From: Anaerolineae bacterium
GTDB taxonomy: Bacteria; Chloroflexota; Anaerolineae; B4-G1
Reading direction: 5' to 3'
NCBI GenBank assembly: GCA_016783285.1
Contig: JADHWW010000179.1
Span: 1-9,510 of the forward strand
Length of the DNA stretch: 9,510 nt
The number at the start of each line of letters is the position of its first letter. Position 1 is the first letter of the stretch. The translations under genes were made by a program, and so were the position numbers. Below the pieces are notes generated by a model, which made no database searches, was not told the DNA's origin, and saw nothing but the letters and a program-made list of their open reading frames with translations. Shown in pieces: positions 1 through 6,201 of this stretch.

Positions 1-724
1 GCTTCTGGCCCCGGCCGGCCCATTGGTGGCCGACACGACCCGCGCACTCCTCCCGCCGGGGCCGGCCGGGCCGCTGGGGACCGATCCCCTGGGCCGGGAC
101 GTGCTGGCGCGACTTCTGTGGGGCGGCCGCTGGACGCTGGGAATGGGACTGACGGCCCTGGCGGTGTCCGTGGGCCTGGGCCTACCCACGGGTATGGTTG
201 CCGGCGTCTTTGGCGGCCGGGTCGAGGCGGTGCTGATGCGATTGGTGGACGCACTACTGGCCTTCCCCGGTTTTCTCCTGGCGATGGCGCTGGTGGCGCT
301 ACTAGGGCCGGGGATGGGATCGGTGGCGCTGGCAGTGGGGCTGGCGGCGGCGCCGGCCTACGCCCGCGTGGCCCGCAGCGCTGCCCTGGAGGTGCGCACG
401 CAGCCCTACGTGGACGCGGCCCGGGCCATAGGGGGCCACGAGTGGCGTATCCTGGTGCGCCACGTCCTGCCCAACGCTGCCGCGCCGCTCGTGGCTTTTG
501 CCGCCGTCCAACTGGGGTGGGTGCTGCTCAACGGGGCGGCCCTCAACTTTCTGGGCCTGGGCGCGCCGCCGGGCGCCCCCGAGTGGGGCGCGATGCTGGC
601 CGAGGGGCGCGGCTACCTGCGGGACGGGCCGTGGGCCAGCACCTTCCCCGGCCTGGCGCTGACGCTGACGGTACTGGCGGCCAATCTGGTGGGAGACGGG
701 TTACAGGAGGCGCTGCGACTTTAG
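1..724 (+). CDS. ABC transporter permease, DppC/OppC type (5' end outside window)
   Basis: This is an inner-membrane permease subunit of a peptide/nickel-type ABC importer. The reading frame is open from base 2 and has no convincing start inside the window, so the N-terminus and first membrane segment lie upstream. The frame contains the segment PLGTDPLGRDVLARLLWGGR, typical of the DppC/OppC subfamily just before the transmembrane core. Several hydrophobic segments follow, then the EAA loop at about 407-475 (YVDAARAIGGHEWRILVRH, then VLPN), which contacts the ATPase. The C-terminus (LNFLGLGAPPGAPEWGAMLAEGR) is also typical of the subfamily. The other importer subunits would be expected upstream. 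The last 24 bases overlap a convergent small ORF. Family assignment is firm; the substrate cannot be told from this subunit. Confidence 0.93.
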   Translation, partial: LLAPAGPLVADTTRALLPPGPAGPLGTDPLGRDVLARLLWGGRWTLGMGLTALAVSVGLGLPTGMVAGVFGGRVEAVLMRLVDALLAFPGFLLAMALVALLGPGMGSVALAVGLAAAPAYARVARSAALEVRTQPYVDAARAIGGHEWRILVRHVLPNAAAPLVAFAAVQLGWVLLNGAALNFLGLGAPPGAPEWGAMLAEGRGYLRDGPWASTFPGLALTLTVLAANLVGDGLQEALRL

Positions 725-937
725 AACACGGATTGGGAGGATTGACGGATCGGACAACTCGATCTCTTCCAGTGTGGCCTGCCACTCCATCACTACCTGA
801 TACAGCACATCGGAACGCCGAGGTGCAATCAGAGCGGCCCAGGCCAGGTCGGTGGCCAGATCGCGCAGGTATGCTCTGGGTACCCGGGCCAGCAGATCGG
901 TGATCTCGACCGGAAGCAAGCTTCGCCTGGCGGACAT
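701..937 (-). CDS. Small unknown protein (78 aa), coupled to the upstream permease gene
   Basis: I do not recognise this protein. The chosen ATG has a GGAG six bases upstream. An earlier in-frame ATG at 968-970 would give 89 residues and overlaps the stop of the permease gene by 8 bp, but has no visible ribosome site. Either way the gene would follow the permease in one transcript. The product begins MSARRSLLPVEITDLLARV and looks helical and soluble. The segment VVMEWQATLEEIEL faintly recalls small antitoxin-like proteins, but this is only an impression. The last 16 or so residues are encoded by a dispersed repeat (723-751) and by the antisense of the convergent permease gene, so the natural C-terminus may have been replaced. 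It could be a decayed gene. Confidence 0.4.
   Translation of the reverse strand: MSARRSLLPVEITDLLARVPRAYLRDLATDLAWAALIAPRRSDVLYQVVMEWQATLEEIELSDPSILPIRVLKSQRLL
723..751. repeat. Dispersed 29-bp repeat, copy 1
   Basis: The tract starts AGAACACGGAT, has four variable bases, then AGGATTG, one variable base and CGGATC. It matches 2415-2443 at 25 of 29 positions with no gap. It lies between two convergent genes and encodes, on the minus strand, the C-terminal residues of the small ORF. It shares TTGACGGAT with the -35 region of the three promoter modules further right, so the two repeat families may have a common origin. Confidence 0.6.
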
Positions 938-962
938 AACAGGCTCCATCTTGCGCTTACAG

Positions 963-2330
963 TCATTCATACTTTAGCGCGGCGATGGGGTTGAGAGACG
1001 CCGCCCGCACTGCCGGGTAGATACCCGAGACCACGCCCACGAACGCGGAGAACAGGAGCGCAAAGATGGGCAGCCACAGAGGCGTGTAGATGATGGAGAT
1101 GGCTACGTCCGAGGGTGTCGCGCCGCTCTGCACCGCCTGCGCCGCCAGGTAAGTGCCGGCGATGAGGTCTATCAACTTTCCCAGACCGACCCCCAGGAGC
1201 ACTCCTCCGACCCCGCCTAGAAGCCCGATGCCCCCCGCCTCGACCAGGAAGACGGACATCACGTCCCGGTTGGTCGCCCCCACCGCCTTCATCAGCCCGA
1301 TCTCCCGCGTGCGCTCGTAGATGGCCATCGTCATCGTGTTGGCGATGCCGAAGGCAGCCACGATCAGCGCGATGGCCCCGATGCCGCCAAAGATGCCCTG
1401 GATCACCAGGAAAAAGATGTTCATTTGTTGCATCATACTACGTGCTGACCAGGCGACAAATCCCCGACTGATGATTTCCTGCTCCACGCTCAACGCCTGT
1501 TCGGGGTCGGCTACCTTGACCAGTACCTGGTTGTACCCCTCGCGGCCCGGATTGGGACGATGGCCAGCGAACCAACCGTTCAACTCCAGCACGTCGCTCA
1601 AGGCCAGGTAGAGCGTGTAATCATCCTGTCCGCCCGATTCCTCCAGCACGCCGGTCACCCGCAGGCGCGCGATCCGCTCAACCGGGTGGCCGTCGTCCCC
1701 CATCCGGGTGAGCACCAGTTGCAACGCCTGCCCTTGCAGGTCGGGGGCCTCCTCCGGCGGGCGTCCTGTTCGGGGCGGATTGACGACGACGACCCCGCCC
1801 CGGTGGGGCTCTGCCACTGAGCGTCCTGTTCGGGGGTCGTAGAACCCTTCCGCCACGCGGGCTCCCACCAGCGCCTGCCAGCGCCCCAGCCGCTCCGTCC
1901 CGCTCGCCAGCGCAAAGTCCAGGTGCTCCACCTGCGTGGGGTCAAGGCCCACGATCTGCGCGCCGCCAAGCAGCCGGTTCAAGCGGAGCGTGCCCCCGCC
2001 CATCAATGACTCCCGGGGCGTGACAGCGGCTACGCCGGGCAGATCGCGGAACTCGTCCAGCGTGCGGTCGTTCAGCACGGCCTCCTTGCTGGTCTGGCTG
2101 GGCGAGGCACCGAAGGAAGTGAGGAACGAGCCAGGGAATACAGTGATCTCGGTCAGTTCGCCGATGGAGCCCAGGTCCTCGGTGGCGCTGCGCTGGAGGC
2201 CAGCCGCCAGCGACACGAGGACAATCACCGCCGCCGTGCCGATGACCACGCCGATGGCCGTCATTGCCACCCGTGCCTTCATCCGGCCCAGATTACTGAT
2301 CACCAAATGGAGTAGATCTCTGAAACTCAA
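963..2330 (-). CDS. MacB/FtsX-type ABC transporter permease
   Basis: A 455-residue membrane protein of the MacB permease family, which couples cytoplasmic ATP hydrolysis to export or extracytoplasmic work rather than forming a classical channel. Visible parts: N-terminal membrane helix about 21-45; a large extracytoplasmic MacB_PCD-like domain about 46-300; three C-terminal helices about 305-335, 360-390 and 417-442 forming the FtsX domain. Family signatures are ERTREIGLMKAVGAT (339-353) and the ending YPAVRAASLNPIAALKYE. The start is TTG: an in-frame TGA lies four codons upstream, GAGG sits seven bases before the TTG, and the resulting MSFRDLLHLVISNLGRMKAR is the usual family N-terminus. No ATPase gene adjoins it, although partners usually sit directly upstream. 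A 15-bp direct repeat inside the gene gives two PRTGR motifs 20 residues apart. Substrate unknown. Confidence 0.92.
   Translation of the reverse strand: MSFRDLLHLVISNLGRMKARVAMTAIGVVIGTAAVIVLVSLAAGLQRSATEDLGSIGELTEITVFPGSFLTSFGASPSQTSKEAVLNDRTLDEFRDLPGVAAVTPRESLMGGGTLRLNRLLGGAQIVGLDPTQVEHLDFALASGTERLGRWQALVGARVAEGFYDPRTGRSVAEPHRGGVVVVNPPRTGRPPEEAPDLQGQALQLVLTRMGDDGHPVERIARLRVTGVLEESGGQDDYTLYLALSDVLELNGWFAGHRPNPGREGYNQVLVKVADPEQALSVEQEIISRGFVAWSARSMMQQMNIFFLVIQGIFGGIGAIALIVAAFGIANTMTMAIYERTREIGLMKAVGATNRDVMSVFLVEAGGIGLLGGVGGVLLGVGLGKLIDLIAGTYLAAQAVQSGATPSDVAISIIYTPLWLPIFALLFSAFVGVVSGIYPAVRAASLNPIAALKYE
1761..1835. repeat. Pair of 15-bp direct repeats inside the permease gene
   Basis: GCGTCCTGTTCGGGG occurs at 1761-1775 and again at 1821-1835, exactly 60 bases apart, so both copies are read in the same frame and give PRTGR at residues 166-170 and 186-190 of the extracytoplasmic domain. 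This may be a small internal duplication or two insertions of a short repeat; nothing shows a function. Confidence 0.45.
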
Positions 2331-2380
2331 TGCTTTGCCTCAACTGAGACGCGTTGCGGAATCCCCGCGCGGCGGGCGGG

Positions 2381-2409
2381 TTGACGGATGGGGCGAGAGA
2401 GGGTATACT
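2381..2409 (+). promoter_or_regulatory. Promoter module, copy A (no gene directly downstream)
   Basis: TTGACG at 2381-2386, a 17-base spacer, and TATACT at 2404-2409 form a near-consensus sigma-70-type promoter. The spacer, not only the hexamers, matches copies B and C; A and C differ at one base between the -35 and the end of the -10. Similarity to copy C also extends left to about 2363. No ORF of useful size follows; transcription would start near 2416, at the dispersed repeat. Confidence 0.65.
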
Positions 2410-2414
2410 GACTA

Positions 2415-2443
2415 AGAACACGGATCAGTAGGATTGGCGGATC
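2415..2443. repeat. Dispersed 29-bp repeat, copy 2
   Basis: Second copy of the repeat at 723-751 (25 of 29 positions the same). It begins six bases after the -10 element of promoter module A, so any transcript from that promoter would begin with this repeat. Confidence 0.6.
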
Positions 2444-2542
2444 ATGCGCGTCTAACCGCTTATGTGGGGCCAATTAAGGCCATTGCTTGGGCGTGTGGCC
2501 GAAACAGCTTGCCCTGACGAAGGAAGGGATGACCAACGCCGA

Positions 2543-2570
2543 TTATAACATAGCCCTGTTTCTGGTCAAC
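2543..2570 (-). promoter_or_regulatory. Minus-strand promoter candidate for the MacB-type permease
   Basis: Read on the minus strand, TTGACC (2565-2570) is followed by a 16-base spacer and a perfect TATAAT (2543-2548). A TG one base before the -10 gives an extended -10, TGTTATAAT. Transcription would start near 2536 and leave a leader of about 205 nt before the TTG start at 2330. It faces promoter module A, whose transcript would be antisense to this leader. Assignment to the permease is by position only. Confidence 0.5.
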
Positions 2571-2605
2571 TGGCGGCCGGTCGTGGGCTACCGCGACGTC
2601 CGTCT

Positions 2606-2621
2606 GCCGCAGGAGTGCGGC
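2606..2621. repeat. Inverted repeat upstream of promoter module B
   Basis: GCCGCA and TGCGGC form a perfect 6-bp stem around a GGAG loop. The 18 bases from 2606 match 4479-4496, inside the hairpin upstream of module C, at 17 positions, so this hairpin core belongs to the repeated module at B and C. Module A lacks it. Confidence 0.5.
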
Positions 2622-2629
2622 TGCGCCGG

Positions 2630-2658
2630 TTGACGGATGGGGCGGGAAGGGTTATACT
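2630..2658 (+). promoter_or_regulatory. Promoter module, copy B, for the ATPase-nuclease gene
   Basis: TTGACG at 2630-2635, 17 bases, TATACT at 2653-2658. A start of transcription near 2665 would leave a leader of only about 13 bases, essentially the ribosome site CAGGAG and spacer before the ATG at 2678. The module ends the upstream inverted repeat by nine bases and fits one promoter for one gene. Confidence 0.75.
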
Positions 2659-2677
2659 GAGAGGCAGGAGACGAACT

Positions 2678-4471
2678 ATGATGAACAACCGTCTGGAACC
2701 CCTGGAAGACGTCGTCGGCGACCTGTTTGTGGATCGCCACTACGAACTCGACATGTTTTGGAAGTGGGCCACCAGCATCCCCCGTCGTATGGGTAATAGT
2801 TACGTGCTGGTCGGACGGCGGCGCACGGGCAAGACTGCTATCCTGGTCAAACTGTTCAACCGCCTGTTCTACGAGCAGGAGGCGGTGTTGCCGGTCTACA
2901 TCTCCTTTGCCCGGTATATGGATCGGAAAGAGCCGATCACCAGTTTTGATTTCGCCCATGAGTACTTTACCGGATACGTCGGCTGCTACCTGGCTTTCCG
3001 GCACCGCCGGCCGGCGTTGTTGAGACAGCGGCTTGATTTACAGCAATTGCGCCGTTTTGCGCGCCAGGCACAAGATGAATATGTGCTGGATTTGTGCAGG
3101 CAATACGATGAATCGGTGGCGGATTCCACTGTCACGCCCCACGGCCTCGTGCAATGGGTAATCCATCTTCCGATGGGGCAAGCGGCCGTCCGCAACGTAC
3201 CCACGGCGATGATCGTAGACGAGTTTCAGGTCTTGACCAACGTCTATGACCCCGTACAAGAGATTTACCACGATGTGACCGATAGTTTTCAGTGGGCCGT
3301 GGAAACCCGCTGGGCGCCGATGCTGGTCTCAGGATCAGCAGTAACTCTACTGGTGGAACAAGCGTTGACCGGTATGCTCTCAGGACGCTTCCACTACTGG
3401 TATCTGAAACCCCTGGCTCGCGAGTACGCCCACGACCTGGTCTTCCGGCTGGCAGCATCGGAGGATTTGACCGCTACCGAAGAATTGGCCGAAGCCGTAT
3501 GGCGACTCACGGAGGGTTACCCGTACTCCATCTACGGTCTGATGACCAGCGTTTGCCCCGCCCGGCAACGGTATCCCGACCCCGACGCCCTGGAGCAAGT
3601 CCTCACCTTCGAGTTGACCGACCCTCAAGGCGAATTGTGGAAACACTACGACACCGGGTTCCGAAAGTACAGCGAACGGCTCAACACCAGTCAAGTGACC
3701 AAAAAGGTAATGTTCTGGGCCACCAAGTATCCAGAAGAGCAGATTGACGCCGAACGGGTGGCCCAGGAAGTCGGAGTGGACGTAGACGCAGTGCAGAACG
3801 CCCTGGACAAGTTGCACGAAGCCGACATCGTGACCCGGATTGGTTGGACGCTGTACCAGGGGCCAGGCGATCCAATGCTGCGGCGGTACATTGCCTACAA
3901 CCACCGGCGCGAGATCGAGAAACTCGCCCCGGCTGAAGCGGTGAAGGACTGGGAGCGCGAATACAAACGGTTGCGTGGGCACATGAGCAACTTTGTGGGC
4001 GAGGTGGCCGAGGTGTACATCCAGGCCGTGATGCGGACCTTCGACGGGCGCGAGGTGGGCGGCGACGCTTACTTCAATTACGGCGAACCGGTCACCCTGC
4101 CGGCGTTCGAGACGATCGAACGGCGGGGCGGCATCGTCAAAGCAGGCGTCCCTATCGAGATCGACCTTGCTGGTGAGTGGACATTGCCCCCCACCGGGGA
4201 AGAGGCAGAGGGGGGGCGCGGAGCCTGGCTGGTGCAGGTAAAGTTCACCGAGGCTCCCGTCGGGGAAGACGATGTGCGCCGCTTCCTGGAGCAGACAGAC
4301 GCCGTGGTGCAGGAGAAGGGCTACCAGACCGTGACGCGCTGGTACTTTTGCAAGCGGGGGTACACAGCCGGGGCGGTTCAGGCATTGCAGCAGGCGGGCG
4401 TGTTGTTCAGCGACCGGGCTGGGTTCAATGGTCTGGCCAACCTGTTCGGCTTCTTTGGCTTGCCCAAGTAG
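2678..4471 (+). CDS. P-loop ATPase with C-terminal PD-(D/E)XK-like nuclease domain
   Basis: A 597-residue protein resembling the archaeal-type ATPase family (Pfam Arch_ATPase with a DUF234-like tail). I see FVDRHYEL near residue 17, the counterpart of the F-x-GR-EL box; Walker A GRRRTGKT at 46-53; Walker B TAMIVDEFQ at 176-184; and a sensor-1-like LVSGSA at 217-221. A winged-helix-like segment at about 340-400 follows. The C-terminal part has a helix with GEVAEVYIQAV (441-451), then PIEIDLAGE with D496 and WLVQVKF with Q520 and K522. This D...Q-x-K layout matches PD-(D/E)XK enzymes that use Q in place of E, such as Mrr. I chose the ATG at 2678 because of AGGAG seven bases upstream and promoter B; the frame stays open to 2615 but that part overlaps the promoter. 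A role in DNA restriction or mobile-element conflict is an inference; ATPase plus nuclease-fold domain is well supported. Confidence 0.85.
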   Translation: MMNNRLEPLEDVVGDLFVDRHYELDMFWKWATSIPRRMGNSYVLVGRRRTGKTAILVKLFNRLFYEQEAVLPVYISFARYMDRKEPITSFDFAHEYFTGYVGCYLAFRHRRPALLRQRLDLQQLRRFARQAQDEYVLDLCRQYDESVADSTVTPHGLVQWVIHLPMGQAAVRNVPTAMIVDEFQVLTNVYDPVQEIYHDVTDSFQWAVETRWAPMLVSGSAVTLLVEQALTGMLSGRFHYWYLKPLAREYAHDLVFRLAASEDLTATEELAEAVWRLTEGYPYSIYGLMTSVCPARQRYPDPDALEQVLTFELTDPQGELWKHYDTGFRKYSERLNTSQVTKKVMFWATKYPEEQIDAERVAQEVGVDVDAVQNALDKLHEADIVTRIGWTLYQGPGDPMLRRYIAYNHRREIEKLAPAEAVKDWEREYKRLRGHMSNFVGEVAEVYIQAVMRTFDGREVGGDAYFNYGEPVTLPAFETIERRGGIVKAGVPIEIDLAGEWTLPPTGEEAEGGRGAWLVQVKFTEAPVGEDDVRRFLEQTDAVVQEKGYQTVTRWYFCKRGYTAGAVQALQQAGVLFSDRAGFNGLANLFGFFGLPK

Positions 4472-4474
4472 TTT

Positions 4475-4498
4475 GCCAGCCGCAGGAGCGCGGCTGGC
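4475..4498. repeat. Hairpin after the ATPase gene, upstream of promoter module C
   Basis: GCCAGCCGC and GCGGCTGGC form a perfect 9-bp stem with a six-base AGGAGC loop, starting three bases after the ATPase stop codon. It could end transcription of the ATPase gene, but no T-run follows on either side. Its core (4479-4496) recurs at 2606-2623, which suggests it belongs to the repeated promoter module rather than being an ordinary terminator. Confidence 0.55.
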
Positions 4499-4526
4499 GG
4501 GAGGAGATGGCCCGCGCGACGGGCGG

Positions 4527-4555
4527 TTGACGGATGGGGCGGGAGAGGGTATACT
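4527..4555 (+). promoter_or_regulatory. Promoter module, copy C, for the coiled-coil nuclease-like gene
   Basis: TTGACG at 4527-4532, 17 bases, TATACT at 4550-4555. It matches copy A except for one spacer base, and the similarity to A also covers about 16 bases left of the -35. Transcription from about 4562 would give a leader of roughly 74 bases before the ATG at 4636. Confidence 0.72.
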
Positions 4556-4635
4556 GGAAAGCCAGGCGGTACAGTATCGTGTCATAGTCAGGGAGATGAA
4601 GGTAACGCCACACTCACTGACGAGGAGGATAAACT

Positions 4636-5190
4636 ATGGACGTGCAAGAACAGGAACTCAATGCCCAGGATATCTGGGAACTGTTCCGGGAAACTAACCG
4701 TATGTTTCAGGAAACCGACCGCAAGTTGATCAAGTTATCCGAGAACCTGGAAAACACCCGCAAAGAAGTCGGTAGAGTAACTGACAGTTTGGGTCGGTTC
4801 GCAGAGAGTATGGTGAGCCCGGCTGTGGTGCGCCTGTTTGCCAAACGGGATATCGTCCTCGAAGGAACCACCCAACGCGCCAGGCGCCGTCGGAATGGCC
4901 GGGGGATGGAATTTGACGTTTTGGCCGTGAACCGGGTAAGCGTGGTGGCGGTCGAGGTCAAGACGACTCTGAGGGCCGACGACGTTGCCGAGTTCGTGAA
5001 GAAACTGGAGGATTTCAAGACCTTTTTCCCAGAGTATCGTGATTACGAGGTGCTCGGTGCGGTGGCGGGGATGAGTTTGCAGGAAGGGGTGGACAAGTAC
5101 GCCGAGCGGCAAGGGTTGTACGTGCTGGCCCAATCCGGTGATGCGGTGCAGATGCTGAACGACGAGGATTTCGAGGCGCGGGTGTGGTGA
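4636..5190 (+). CDS. Coiled-coil protein with PD-(D/E)XK nuclease-like domain (DUF3782-like)
   Basis: A 184-residue protein. Residues about 12-50 are rich in charged residues and look like an amphipathic coiled coil (ELFRETNRMFQETDRKL onwards). The rest fits a PD-(D/E)XK fold: helix GRFAESMVSPAVVRLF with E57, strand MEFDVLAV with D94, and strand VVAVEVKTTL with E107 and K109, so the catalytic set looks complete. A basic stretch RARRRR (81-86) precedes the core. The layout recalls DUF3782-type proteins, which are common, often multicopy and of uncertain function. The start is clear: GAGGAGG seven bases before ATG, and its own promoter module C. It lies directly after the ATPase-nuclease gene under a copy of the same promoter, so the two may be co-regulated. 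Nuclease fold is well supported; actual cleavage is not shown. Confidence 0.85.
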   Translation: MDVQEQELNAQDIWELFRETNRMFQETDRKLIKLSENLENTRKEVGRVTDSLGRFAESMVSPAVVRLFAKRDIVLEGTTQRARRRRNGRGMEFDVLAVNRVSVVAVEVKTTLRADDVAEFVKKLEDFKTFFPEYRDYEVLGAVAGMSLQEGVDKYAERQGLYVLAQSGDAVQMLNDEDFEARVW

Positions 5191-5243
5191 TGAGTACCCT
5201 GGATTGGGGAGGTACACGAACGATACCAGAAGGAGATACAAAA

Positions 5244-5357
5244 ATGTTGACCCGCACAAAGGTATTCAGTTTGACGATAGATACGCTGTTGGTACTGATG
5301 TTGGCGCCCGGCGCACCCACCGCCGCGTGTGCATTCTGCGCCACGACTGACAAGTGA
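5244..5357 (+). CDS. Short secreted-peptide-like ORF (37 aa) with CxxC
   Basis: An ATG with a strong AAGGAG eight bases upstream opens a 37-residue frame. It begins MLTRTK, has a hydrophobic stretch FSLTIDTLLVLMLAPGAP and then TAACAFCATTDK. This looks like a signal peptide with a possible cut after PTA, leaving about ten residues with a C-A-F-C motif. The stop overlaps a GTG codon of the following frame and the next gene's preferred start is 15 bases on, so coupling is possible. It could be a real micropeptide, a leader peptide for the next gene, or the remnant of a lost longer gene. I do not recognise it. Confidence 0.42.
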   Translation: MLTRTKVFSLTIDTLLVLMLAPGAPTAACAFCATTDK

Positions 5358-5371
5358 GAGAGAGGAAAAAG

Positions 5372-6199
5372 GTGTCTTTGCGAATCCTGTTGCCGGCCGA
5401 GTTCCAAGACGTTTACCGGCGAGCAGCGTTAGCCTGGGTACGCCGGGGGCACGAGTTCAACCGTGATGAGTGGCGAGTCGCCTTTCGTGCCTTTGACCTG
5501 CTCAAAGAAGCTGCCGTCGTGACTTTACGTGACGTTTCGCCCTTTCCTGCAATTTACTACCGTCACGTGGATGAACCGTATGCAAACGGTTTCATCCAAA
5601 CGCTTCTCGATGCAGATGAAATAGAACCGGCCGGGATTCAGGCTTGGGCCAAGGTTGCAAGGAATATCTCCCCCAAATTGCGCAAAGCCGGACTGGTGCC
5701 ACCTCACCAGCCGGCTGCCCGGCTTCTGGTTGCATATTGTCTCTATTGGTGGTATGCTTTCGCCTACGGGTACATTTTTGAGGTCGAGATATTGCGCGAC
5801 CTGTCCCAAAGCGGCGTTCAGTTCACTGCCCACGACCTCACCAAACGTCAGGAGCGTATGTCACCCTGGGATCTGGAGGTTCTAGGGTTCCGGGGCGATA
5901 TCAAGCGCAGTCTGTCTTTTCTCCAAACATCACGCGGACGGCGTCTGCCTTATGCCTTCTACATCGTTCGCTTGACACGCGCGGACCGCTCACGGACTTT
6001 GGTGGTGATAATGTGCCGGGCAATGTGGGCCGCTATTGATGGTGAGACCGTCTTGGCTACTTTGGACAGTCTGGCCAACGCGTTGCCGGACACAGCGCGT
6101 GTTTCCATTTCGGATGTCAAAGTTATCGTCGCTGATTACGAAACCTGGAAGCGCATGGTGCGCCAACGACAATCTGAACGACAACTTGAGGGGGAGTGA
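5372..6199 (+). CDS. Unrecognised protein (275 aa) with possible PD-D-x-K nuclease core
   Basis: I cannot name this family. The GTG at 5372 is preferred because GAGAGAGG lies six bases upstream; a GTG at 5354 would add six residues. The N-terminal half is helical and charged, followed by aromatic YCLYWWYAFAYGYIF (122-136). The central part reads as a nuclease-type core: helix FEVEILRDL (136-144), then SPWDLEVLGFRGDIKRS (164-180) with D167 on one strand and D176-I-K178 on the next, then strand YAFYIVRL. That D...D-x-K arrangement after an acidic helix is what PD-(D/E)XK enzymes show, but the call is by eye. It ends with basic DYETWKRMVRQRQSERQ. The next gene starts two bases after its stop, so they form a pair. 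Confidence is high that it is a gene and low for function. Confidence 0.78.
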   Translation: MSLRILLPAEFQDVYRRAALAWVRRGHEFNRDEWRVAFRAFDLLKEAAVVTLRDVSPFPAIYYRHVDEPYANGFIQTLLDADEIEPAGIQAWAKVARNISPKLRKAGLVPPHQPAARLLVAYCLYWWYAFAYGYIFEVEILRDLSQSGVQFTAHDLTKRQERMSPWDLEVLGFRGDIKRSLSFLQTSRGRRLPYAFYIVRLTRADRSRTLVVIMCRAMWAAIDGETVLATLDSLANALPDTARVSISDVKVIVADYETWKRMVRQRQSERQLEGE

Positions 6200-6201
6200 C
6201 T

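Larger units (their letters stand above)
2331..2677. other. Intergenic region between divergent genes, promoter- and repeat-rich
   Basis: This stretch of about 350 bases separates the minus-strand permease from the plus-strand ATPase and holds no gene I can support. It contains promoter module A (2381-2409), a 29-bp dispersed repeat (2415-2443), a minus-strand promoter candidate (2543-2570), a small inverted repeat (2606-2621) and promoter module B (2630-2658). A 34-codon plus-strand ORF at 2530-2634 has an AAGGAAGGG directly before its ATG, but the product is not recognisable and its stop lies in the promoter -35, so I do not call it. Confidence 0.6.

Noticed and set aside
2530..2634. 34-codon plus-strand ORF between promoter modules A and B
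   Set aside because: The purine-rich sequence touches the ATG directly, the product is unfamiliar, and the frame stops inside promoter module B. It could be a gene scar but is not supported as a gene.
2615..2677. N-terminal extension of the ATPase frame
   Set aside because: The extension would be translated from promoter module B itself; the ATG at 2678 has a proper ribosome site and gives a sensible N-terminus.
4475..4498. Rho-independent terminator after the ATPase gene
   Set aside because: The stem is strong but is followed by purines, not T residues, and its core is shared with the sequence before promoter B; kept as a repeat hairpin.
3380..4585. 401-codon open frame on the minus strand across the ATPase gene
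   Set aside because: It is antisense to a gene with clear Walker motifs, has no recognisable domain, and its composition (low-complexity, proline and histidine rich) is typical of a shadow frame in GC-rich DNA.
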